15,254 nt of DNA, taken from an uncultured Prosthecobacter sp. Lineage in GTDB: Bacteria; Verrucomicrobiota; Verrucomicrobiia; Verrucomicrobiales; Verrucomicrobiaceae. The stretch lies in assembly GCA_947523045.1 (NCBI GenBank), contig CANNUR010000049.1, positions 1 through 15,254 on the forward strand, in the 5' to 3' direction. The notes beneath the pieces were generated by a model, which did not search any database, had not been told where the DNA came from, and saw nothing but the letters and a program-made list of their open reading frames with translations. The position numbers and the translations under genes are program-made. Positions 8,801-14,127 of the stretch are shown piece after piece (positions within the stretch are counted from its first letter, which is position 1; every line of letters begins with the position of its first letter).

Positions 8801-9772
8801 CGTGTCGCCACCCGCGGCGGCGGTGGTGGCTCCCTGACCCACAACCACGGCATAGCTCTGGCCTGGCACCACGGTCAGCAGACTGCGCGAATAAGCGCCG
8901 CCACCACCGCCACCGGCAACGCCATTGGAGGTGAGCGAACCGCCGCGACCGCCGGCACCCCAGGCCTCCACCATCACCTGTGTCACCCCGGCGGGAGCAA
9001 TCCAAAATTCGCTCGCCGTGAATTCATTCGCCACAGCCTTGTAGGTGATCACCACCTGGCCGTCGGCGCCTGCACCGCCATTTTCGGTGCCACCGTCCCG
9101 TGTCGCTCCGCCGCCGCCACCGCCGGGGGAAGAGCCGGGCAATCCATCGCCGTCTGCATCGTCGTTGCCGTCGCCGCCATTGCCACCGCCGGCAGGCGCC
9201 GTGCCGCCAATGCCGTTGCTGCCGTTCGTGCCATTCGCCGCCGGCCCCGCAGAAGAACCGCCGCCACCGCCATAATCGGGGCCTGCGCCCACATAGCCAG
9301 TCGCACCGTTACCGCCGCTGAACGTCACCTGACCCACGCCTGCGGCCGCACTACCGCCAGCCGCACCCGCCTCCGTGTTGTTGGCGACACTGCCGCCGCC
9401 CTTCGCCAGCAGGGTGCTGGTATCGATGAAATAGGTGTCGCCACCCGCCGCCGTGGTGGTTGCGCCCGCCCCCACCACGACCGTGTAACTCTGGCCGGGA
9501 GTGACCGGCAGCACGCTCCGTGAATAGGCACCGCCGCCACCTCCACCGCCAGCCCCGGTGGTGCTGCGCGTGCCGCCCTTGCCGCCGCCACCCCAAGCTT
9601 CGACGACGACTTGCGTGACCCCGGCGGGGGCCGTCCATGTGGTCGACACAGCGGTGGTGAATTTCTCCGTGACCGAGTCTGCGTGCAGTTGCGAAACAAA
9701 CCCAGTGGCCACCGCCAATGCGAGCAGTCCCACTGGCCAGAGTGACGAACGATGCGAAGGATACCTTTTCAT
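5894..9772 (-). CDS. Large exported repeat protein: glycine-rich tandem domains, three choice-of-anchor-D-like repeats, NxxG-type C-terminal region
   Basis: Encodes 1,292 residues. The ATG at 9772 opens a Sec signal peptide (basic MKRYPSHRSS, then WPVGLLALAVATG, cleavage near LHA-DS). An upstream GTG at 9817 is in frame but adds a poor N-terminus. Domains in order: two tandem glycine-rich units (about residues 35-245 and 246-454), each starting with APAGVTQV.VEAWG and containing AYSRS, PGQSY.VVVG, GGDTYF, LLAKGG and GADG.VVIT; three Ig-like repeats of 121-122 residues (455-575, 576-696, 697-818), each starting EIAVFDG and resembling ASPM/SPD-2/Hydin-like choice-of-anchor D domains; and a C-terminal region of about 474 residues with recurring motifs such as INQLGQVSF, LNELGHTVFF and INDSGTVVA, typical of NxxGxxxF tandem-repeat (propeller-like) proteins. 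No PEP-CTERM, LPXTG or other anchor is visible at the end (HVVRLLEP). The role is probably cell surface or secreted, perhaps adhesion; the function is unknown. It is flanked by a non-coding region upstream and a hairpin downstream, so it is probably monocistronic. Confidence 0.9.
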   Translation of the reverse strand: MKRYPSHRSSLWPVGLLALAVATGFVSQLHADSVTEKFTTAVSTTWTAPAGVTQVVVEAWGGGGKGGTRSTTGAGGGGGGGAYSRSVLPVTPGQSYTVVVGAGATTTAAGGDTYFIDTSTLLAKGGGSVANNTEAGAAGGSAAAGVGQVTFSGGNGATGYVGAGPDYGGGGGSSAGPAANGTNGSNGIGGTAPAGGGNGGDGNDDADGDGLPGSSPGGGGGGATRDGGTENGGAGADGQVVITYKAVANEFTASEFWIAPAGVTQVMVEAWGAGGRGGSLTSNGVAGGGGGGAYSRSLLTVVPGQSYAVVVGQGATTAAAGGDTYFNTDTTLLAKGGSSVANNTEDGASGGSAAAGVGQVTFSGGDGADGLTGSYGGGGGSSAGTAVDGTDATGNTGATAPAGGGDGGDGRTTNAAGLPGSIPGGGGGGARRTGPGTRNGGAGADGRVVITFLPEIAVFDGIGTGGTERTDNTGTFGFGSVVVGTSSSAQSFTIQNTGKADLTLSGITLGGTNSNQFSLVTTGLDTTLAPSETTTFTVTFSPTSTGAKAAVVNIGTNDSDENPFEIQLSGTGVAPEIAVFDGVGSGGAERTDNTGTHAFGSISVGASSAAQSFTVQNMGTSDLTISGITLGGTHSDQFSLNLTGLDTTLAPNETTTFTVTFSPTSSGAKTAVVNIASNDADENPFEIQLSGSGVAPEIAVFDGLGVSGIERQDNIGLTSLGPVVVGGSSTAQSYTIENIGSGSLTIAGITLGGANADQFSLNLTGLDAALAEGESTSFSVRFNPSSSGLMNAVIQVASNDADENPFRIRISGNGLAGDEIAVTDQVLTEAQGLAGGGSLYRPMPGVINQLGQVSFHAYGKVGTGGILAGNDVLLLTNVSGELRVVAREGMNVHPSSVGVLVGLQSCLNLNELGHTVFFDRIGGSAVLQDQGFFLSENGVDLEVLTRTGDAMPGGGSLKPVTLSLVTDTSGRWYFSNTLVGGGVTTKTDTAIWQEDAGTLLQLAREGEDLSTLTGDPAWLGTVSTKLSAAGDGVAFIAGLQNHPTITTQRTNSLRNEIVLDGNEDGLTVIVRKGDAVPNLAGQSLVALQGVARSPTGAHVVQARLKLTTSVTSSNDMVLLSVSGGTARLVAREGVTLIGGLPIRTFRAYYAIGNDEVIFVTDQALCRWTATGGISVLACLGTPAPGLGSNHRLISRWSVSEGGAIALLTVLDNGRCILWRALPGGTLSYVIGTQDVTSVNAAPATIYGVSISASGTDASGGGGGRGAAINDSGTVVATLSLGGGLHVVRLLEP
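7319..8410 (-). repeat. Three in-frame tandem repeats of about 363 bp (choice-of-anchor-D-like units)
   Basis: The codon for the glutamate of EIAVFDG recurs at 8410, 8047 and 7684, a spacing of exactly 363 bases. A degenerate fourth occurrence (EIAVTDQ) follows 366 bases later, at 7318, and marks the end of the array. By eye, units 1 and 2 differ at about 25 of 121 residues, while unit 3 is clearly more diverged. Segments such as GITLGG, TTTFTVTFSPTS, DENPFEIQLSG and QFSL recur in register. The array looks like an internal duplication, with units 1 and 2 the most recent pair. Confidence 0.9.
8411..9670 (-). repeat. Two tandem glycine-rich units of about 600-633 bp
   Basis: The APAGVTQV coding segment recurs 633 bases apart (9615-9620 and 8982-8987 mark the same codons). 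Both units share the same succession of motifs: AYSRS, PGQSY, GGDTYF, LLAKGG, SVANNTE, GQVTFSGG, YGGGGGSSAG, APAGGG.GGDG, PGGGGGGA and NGGAGADG. The second unit (8411 to about 9040) is slightly shorter. Such glycine-rich domains are also seen in phage tail-fibre-like and surface proteins. The DNA is rich in short GGC/GGT-type runs, including an uninterrupted CAC triplet run at 8485-8503. Confidence 0.85.
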
Positions 9773-10241
9773 GGCTTTGATGCGTTCATGACTGCCTTCA
9801 TGGTCAGCCTGACACACCTTTACAGAGCCCTAGCATCCCTCAAGTAACAAGCACGAAATCAAATTATAATATTAGTTAATCTTGCGGATTTTTCTAATAG
9901 AAGTAAAGGCTTGAAATTCAGCCCGCCAGTTTTTCCACTCAACCCAAAAGATGGGTCAATACACGCCTTGTCCTAGACAAAATCGGCGCCATGCCCATTA
10001 TTCCAATGGTGAAGTGAACGATGTGACCTTCCGCGATCCCATTGCTGGGATCAAAGCAACAGGAAAGTCCAGTAGTCCTTATTTGCTACTTTTTCCGTAT
10101 TAATAGGAAATTCTGGAAGCTTCGAATCAGGTCTCCTGCCAGAGCCAGAGAGGCCTGAATTGCCAGGTTTGCCATCCCAGGGAACGGATGAATCGGGCCG
10201 TGCCGCACTTCCCTTGTTGGCCCCGTGTCACAGGCGGAGTG
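9773..10241. other. Non-coding intergenic region, AT-richer, with several palindromes
   Basis: This is the only stretch above 300 bases without a convincing gene. It lies between the permease stop and the repeat-protein start. The part from about 9840 to 10130 is visibly richer in A and T than the neighbouring genes. It holds a TATAAT on the minus strand, an imperfect palindrome (9908-9923), ACCCA-N5-TGGGT (9942-9956), TTGTC-CTA-GACAA (9968-9980) and GATCCCA-TTGC-TGGGATC (10035-10052). No tRNA or known riboswitch is recognisable. The most likely content is the promoter and control region of the repeat protein plus the 3' end of the permease transcript. Confidence 0.6.
9863..9868 (-). promoter_or_regulatory. 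Candidate -10 box for the repeat-protein gene
   Basis: A perfect TATAAT on the minus strand lies inside an AT-rich run, 90 bases upstream of the ATG at 9772, which would give a leader of about 84 bases. No good TTGACA-like -35 sits at 16-18 bases (AAATCC is found there), so the assignment rests on the -10 match, the base composition and the position. Confidence 0.35.
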
Positions 10242-11099
10242 TCAGACCCGCGCGCGTTTGCTGAACAGGCCGTAGCGCGGGCTGAACACGTAGGCCAGGA
10301 AGAAGAAACCGCCTAGCACCACGATGATGGTGGCGCTGACACTCCAGCCGAGCGGGTAGCTGATGAAAAAGGCCGCCACCGGCCCGATCGCGCCAATGAT
10401 GCCGCCGCCCCAGAACAGGGTGCGGGCGTTGTCAGTGAAGAGATAAACGGTTGCCGCCGGCATGACCAGCAGGCCGACGCTGAGGATGCAGCCGACGGCC
10501 TGCAGCGAGGAGATCAGCACCAGGATGGTGATGGCAAAGGTCAGGTAGTTGAGCAGTCGCACCGGCACGCCGAGGCTGGCGGCGATGTTGGGCTCAAACA
10601 GATAAATGAGCAGTGGTCGCTGCAGGGCAGTGAGCGCCAGCACGGCAAAGGCGCTGATGGCGAAGGCGATCCAGAGGTCGCTGTCAGCCATGCCGACGAT
10701 GCTGCCGAACAGCCATTCATCGAGTTTTTGACGGACGTTGAGCTGGGTCAAAATCAGGTAGCCCCCGGCAAAGGCCGTCGTGTACAGGATGCCCATTGAG
10801 GTGTCCTGGTCGAGTCGCGAGGTGCGCGACAGGAAAATCGAGCCGAGACCGACGATGAGGGCGGCAAAGACCGCGCCGGCCAGTACGCTCCAGGCGACCA
10901 GACCAAAGATAAGCACGGTCAGGGCGATGCCCGGCAGCAGGGCGTGGGAAAGCGTGCCGATTTTCAGCGCCGACCGGCGCAGCACGACGAAAGCGCTGAC
11001 GAAACCGTTGGCGAAACCAATCATCAAACAGGCGAGCAAGGCGCGCCGGGCGATGGGCTCGGCGAGGAAGTCGGACAGGCTGGGCAGCTCGGACGGCAT
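10242..11099 (-). CDS. Metal ABC transporter permease, ABC-3 (ZnuB/MntB) family
   Basis: A multi-pass inner-membrane permease (285 residues) of the ABC-3 family that imports zinc, manganese or iron with an ATPase and a binding protein. About eight hydrophobic segments are visible, starting near ALLACLMIGFANGFVSAFVV. Family features include RRSALKIGTLSHALLPGIAL, DTSMGILYTTAFAGGYL, and the coupling segment EPNIAASLGVPVRLL beginning at residue 169, followed by LQAVGCILSVGLLVMPAATV. The length is close to the 260-290 residues usual for the family. The chosen ATG (11099) is preceded by GCAGGG, a weak ribosome binding site; a GTG 99 bases upstream would add a basic extension unlike the family. The metal cannot be told from sequence alone. 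No ATPase or solute-binding gene lies next to it: upstream is divergent glmS and downstream is non-coding DNA, so its partners must be encoded elsewhere. Confidence 0.92.
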   Translation of the reverse strand: MPSELPSLSDFLAEPIARRALLACLMIGFANGFVSAFVVLRRSALKIGTLSHALLPGIALTVLIFGLVAWSVLAGAVFAALIVGLGSIFLSRTSRLDQDTSMGILYTTAFAGGYLILTQLNVRQKLDEWLFGSIVGMADSDLWIAFAISAFAVLALTALQRPLLIYLFEPNIAASLGVPVRLLNYLTFAITILVLISSLQAVGCILSVGLLVMPAATVYLFTDNARTLFWGGGIIGAIGPVAAFFISYPLGWSVSATIIVVLGGFFFLAYVFSPRYGLFSKRARV

Positions 11100-11144
11100 G
11101 AACCCTGCACCGATAGATGAAAAGTGCCGTTGTGAAAGAAAAAA

Positions 11145-11159
11145 CGCAACTCGTTTGCG
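11145..11159. promoter_or_regulatory. Short palindrome in the divergent permease/glmS gap
   Basis: CGCAA-N5-TTGCG lies about 46 bases upstream of the permease ATG and about 153 bases upstream of glmS, next to an A-rich tract (11136-11144). The 212-base gap must hold promoters for both genes, so this could be an operator. It does not match the Zur, Fur or MntR consensus sequences I know. No glmS ribozyme is recognisable in the gap. Confidence 0.25.
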
Positions 11160-11311
11160 ACTGGCGCCGCCTCGGTTCCCCGCCTGCGCCTGGCACACGC
11201 CTGCCCGGGAAAACCTCGCCCAGTGGCAGTCCCCTGCGCTTTCGCTGGCGGGACGGCACGGATGCGGCTAGGTTCGGCCCTCCCCGCCCCATGGCGGCGG
11301 CTTCTTTCATC

Positions 11312-13162
11312 ATGTGCGGCATTGTTGGCTACATTGGCAGGCGGCAGGCCAGCCCCATCCTTCTGGACGGGCTGCGCCGGCTGGAGTATCGCGGTTATGA
11401 CTCGGCAGGCATCGCCCTTCAGGAGGGTGGCGGCGTCCGCTTCATCAAGCGCGCGGGACGGATCGACAACCTCAGCCAGGCGGTGGCCGAGGCGAACCCC
11501 GAGGGCAGCGCGGGCATTTCCCACACCCGCTGGGCCACCCATGGCGCGCCGACCGACAAAAACGCCCACCCCCACCGCGACCGCAGCGGTCGTCTCGCCC
11601 TCGTCCACAACGGGGTCATCGAGAACTATCAGATCCTGCGCGACCAGCTCGTCGCTCAGGGCCATGAATTCGAGTCGCAGACCGACACCGAGGTGCTGGC
11701 CCATCTGGTCGGCCGCTACTTTGACGCCTCCGACGAGGCCGATGGCGCCGTGCGCCTGCGCAAGGCCCTGCAGGCCGCCCTGGCCAAGGTCAAGGGCACC
11801 TATGGCATCGCCGTCATGCACGCCGAGGTGCCCGGTGTCCTCATCGGCGCCCGTCTGGGCAGTCCGCTCGTGGTTGGCCTCGGCAGTGACGAACACTTCC
11901 TGGCCAGCGACGTCTCGGCCATTGTCGCCCACACCCGCGACGTCGTTTATCTCAACGACCACGACATCGTCAGCCTCACCGAGGGCCGTTACGACGTTGC
12001 CTCCATGGCCGGCGGCGAAGCCCGCGTCCAGGTCAGCCGCGTCGAGTTCACCGCCGACGACGCCGACAAGGGGGATTTCCCGCACTACATGCTCAAGGAG
12101 ATCTACGAGCAGCCCAAGTCCCTGCAGAACGCCCTGCGCGGGCGGCTTTCGCGCGACGAGGCGACCGCCATCCTGGGCGGCCTGAACATGACCCAGCAGG
12201 AGTTGCGCGGCATCGACCGCATCATCCTGAGTGGCTGCGGCACGGCCTTCCACGCAGCCATGGTCGGCGAGTACCTGATCGAAACCCTCGCGCGCATTCC
12301 GACCGAGGTGGAGATCGCCAGCGAATTCCGCTACCGCAACGTGCCGGCCGACAAGAATACCCTGCAGTTCGTGCTCAGTCAGAGCGGTGAGACGATCGAC
12401 ACCCTCGCCGCCCTGCGCGAGGCGCGCCGCAAGGGCATCCGCTGCCTCGGCGTGGTCAACAGCGTCGGCAGCACGATCGCCCGCGAGAGCGACGGCGGCT
12501 GCTACATTCATGCCGGCCCCGAGGTCGGCGTCGCGGCGACCAAGACCTTCACCTCGCAGGTGATGATCATGAACCTGCTCGGCCTGCTGTTCGGCCGCAT
12601 CCATCATTTGTCGAGCACCGATGGCATCGAGATGATCGATGAACTGGAGGCGATTCCCGACAAGATCAGCGCCATTCTCAAGCAGACCGACAAGATCAAG
12701 GCGATTGCCGAGAAGCACGCCAACGCCGAGGGCATGCTCTTCATGGGTCGCCTGGCCAACTACCCGGTGGCCATGGAGGGCGCGCTGAAGATGAAGGAGA
12801 TCAGCTACATCTACGCCAGCGGCCATCCCAGTGCCGAGCTCAAGCACGGCATCATCGCCCTGGTGAAGTCGGACATGCCCTCGATCTTCATCGCCCCCGA
12901 CGACGCCGTCTTCGACAAGAACGTCAGCAACATCGAGGAGGTGCTCGCGCGCAAGGGTCCGGTTGTCTGCGTCACCACCGAGGGTCGCACCGAACTGGAG
13001 CGCCTCACCGACGATGTCATCTACATCCCGGACTGCCCCTCCTACCTCAGCCCGCTGCTCACCGTCGTGCCGCTGCAACTGCTCGCCTATCACACCGCAG
13101 TCGCCCGCGGCTGCGATGTCGACAAGCCGCGCAACCTTGCCAAGAGCGTCACCGTCGAATAA
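11312..13162 (+). CDS. glmS: Glutamine--fructose-6-phosphate aminotransferase (isomerizing), GlmS
   Basis: Cytoplasmic GlmS converts fructose-6-phosphate and glutamine to glucosamine-6-phosphate, the first step towards UDP-GlcNAc for peptidoglycan and other envelope glycans. The 616 residues match the usual length (609 in E. coli). The start is fixed by the catalytic cysteine, which must become the N-terminus: MCGIVGYIG at 11312, even though the frame stays open upstream. The N-terminal glutaminase domain has RRLEYRGYDSAG (22-33), HTRWATHG (71-78), HNGVIENY (99-106) and SQTDTE (122-127). Two SIS domains follow, with SGCGT (307-311) and SQSGET (356-361), and the conserved tail PRNLAKSVTVE. No Shine-Dalgarno precedes the ATG. 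The gene is divergent from the metal permease and is followed after 66 bases by an exported unknown protein on the same strand. It is intact, with all key residues visible. Confidence 0.98.
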   Translation: MCGIVGYIGRRQASPILLDGLRRLEYRGYDSAGIALQEGGGVRFIKRAGRIDNLSQAVAEANPEGSAGISHTRWATHGAPTDKNAHPHRDRSGRLALVHNGVIENYQILRDQLVAQGHEFESQTDTEVLAHLVGRYFDASDEADGAVRLRKALQAALAKVKGTYGIAVMHAEVPGVLIGARLGSPLVVGLGSDEHFLASDVSAIVAHTRDVVYLNDHDIVSLTEGRYDVASMAGGEARVQVSRVEFTADDADKGDFPHYMLKEIYEQPKSLQNALRGRLSRDEATAILGGLNMTQQELRGIDRIILSGCGTAFHAAMVGEYLIETLARIPTEVEIASEFRYRNVPADKNTLQFVLSQSGETIDTLAALREARRKGIRCLGVVNSVGSTIARESDGGCYIHAGPEVGVAATKTFTSQVMIMNLLGLLFGRIHHLSSTDGIEMIDELEAIPDKISAILKQTDKIKAIAEKHANAEGMLFMGRLANYPVAMEGALKMKEISYIYASGHPSAELKHGIIALVKSDMPSIFIAPDDAVFDKNVSNIEEVLARKGPVVCVTTEGRTELERLTDDVIYIPDCPSYLSPLLTVVPLQLLAYHTAVARGCDVDKPRNLAKSVTVE

Positions 13163-13204
13163 CCCCGGCCCACCCGGTTGAACGTTTGAGCTGCAGCCCC
13201 CCTC

Positions 13205-13210
13205 TATAAG
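13205..13210 (+). promoter_or_regulatory. Candidate -10 box just upstream of the GTG-start gene
   Basis: TATAAG (five of six bases of the consensus) lies 18 bases before the GTG at 13229, so a transcript would begin with only about 12 bases of leader. A TTGAAC at 13178-13183 is the nearest -35-like element, but its 21-base spacing is too long to be convincing. Confidence 0.3.
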
Positions 13211-13228
13211 CCAGTCCCTTCACCCCAC

Positions 13229-14065
13229 GTGACGCCACCCCGGAGCCTGCTGCCCCTTGGCGCCGCCTTCCTGGCGGCGGCTGCGGTTCATGCCCAGGCC
13301 CAGGCCTCCACCACGACGGATCGCCCTGCCGACTCAATCGCCGCCAGCGCCGGTGAGTTTGTCGCACGCCCGGTGTTCTGGACCGAGGAACAGACCCCGG
13401 CGGACTTCCTGGAAATGGCGGGCCAGCACACCAAGGCCCGCTGGCGCACCCTGTACCGGCCGCAGCCGCCGAACCCGACCGCCGACCGCCTCAAGGCAGC
13501 CTTCACGCTCGGCAGCCTTGTCGGTGAAACCTTCCTGATCTGGCAGGCGGGCGATGCCCAGCAGTTCCGCAACAACAACCAGGACGTCGTTCACTACTGC
13601 CGCATGCTTGGGCTCGGCGAAAAAATGCGCCCCCGACTGATGGCCCAGGCCAAGATGGCGGAAATGGACGAGTGGAAGGACCTGCGCCAGGAAATCGTCG
13701 ACGGCCATCAGGAGATCATCCGCCTGCTGCGCGAACAGATGGACGAGGATTTGTCCCTTCTGGTCGACCTCGGCGCCTGGATGCGCTCCCTGGAAATTGT
13801 GTCCAAGCTCGTCGTCGAAACCCCGGAGGTCGACAAGCGCCCGCTCTGCATCGGCTCCCCCGCCCTGCTTGCCGACCTTCGCCAGGACTTTGCCAAGCTC
13901 TCGCGCGACACGCGGCGCTCGGTGCAGATGTCGCCGGTCATCCTCGTCCTGCGCGAACTCGAGCGCGTCTGGGCCGACGAAAGGCTGGGGCCTCCCACCC
14001 AGAGCATGGTCGCGCGCACCCACGAACAGTTGCGCAGCCTCATGGAGGAAATCACGCTCAAGTAA
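13229..14065 (+). CDS. Exported protein of unknown function, GTG start
   Basis: I do not recognise a family. It encodes 278 residues from a GTG start, with a signal peptide (short basic start TPPRS, then LLPLGAAFLAAAAVHAQAQA, with cleavage near AQA-S). No in-frame ATG precedes the signal peptide, so GTG is the best start; no ribosome binding site is visible. The mature part is soluble, charged and largely helical, with AFTLGSLVGETFLIWQAGD near 90-108, a charged heptad-like stretch WKDLRQEIVDGHQEIIRLLREQ near 150-171, and a C-terminal RELERVWADERLG. It has no cysteine-rich or catalytic signature that I can name and no membrane segment beyond the signal. It is likely periplasmic. It follows glmS by 66 bases, which contain a possible -10, and it ends in a strong intrinsic terminator, so it may be its own short unit or the tail of a glmS transcript. 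Confidence 0.8.
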   Translation: MTPPRSLLPLGAAFLAAAAVHAQAQASTTTDRPADSIAASAGEFVARPVFWTEEQTPADFLEMAGQHTKARWRTLYRPQPPNPTADRLKAAFTLGSLVGETFLIWQAGDAQQFRNNNQDVVHYCRMLGLGEKMRPRLMAQAKMAEMDEWKDLRQEIVDGHQEIIRLLREQMDEDLSLLVDLGAWMRSLEIVSKLVVETPEVDKRPLCIGSPALLADLRQDFAKLSRDTRRSVQMSPVILVLRELERVWADERLGPPTQSMVARTHEQLRSLMEEITLK

Positions 14066-14089
14066 CGGGCCGTCGCCCGGCCGTTTTTT
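14065..14089 (+). terminator. Intrinsic terminator after the exported unknown protein
   Basis: Directly after the TAA stop, ACGGGCC and GGCCGT can pair as a GC-rich stem with one bulged G (alternatively CGGGC with GCCCG), and a run of six T follows at once. This is the clearest intrinsic terminator in the window. It separates this gene from the one starting at 14128. Confidence 0.75.
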
Positions 14090-14127
14090 CATTCGCAAAG
14101 CCCGGCGGATGCGGCATCAGAAAGGCC

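Noticed and set aside
7871..9523. 550-codon plus-strand frame opposite the repeat protein
   Set aside because: Its repeated segments mirror the repeats of the minus-strand protein, as expected for an antisense frame.
8400..9660. Repetitive GC-rich DNA first considered as a CRISPR array or non-coding satellite
   Set aside because: No constant short repeat with unique spacers. The periodicity is in frame and explained by glycine-rich coding units.
10077..10097. Small hairpin followed by T-run on the plus strand (AGTAG...CTACTTTTT) considered as a terminator
   Set aside because: The stem is only five base pairs and there is no plus-strand gene upstream for it to terminate.
11100..11311. Possible glmS ribozyme or riboswitch upstream of glmS
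   Set aside because: The gap is only 212 bases, shares its length with a divergent promoter, and shows none of the conserved glmS ribozyme core that I can recognise. That ribozyme is mainly a Firmicutes feature.
11024..13093. 689-codon minus-strand frame opposite glmS
   Set aside because: Antisense shadow of glmS, which has every catalytic motif and a canonical C-terminus.
13334..14098. 254-codon minus-strand frame opposite the exported unknown protein
   Set aside because: The plus frame has a signal peptide and a well-placed terminator; the minus frame has neither.
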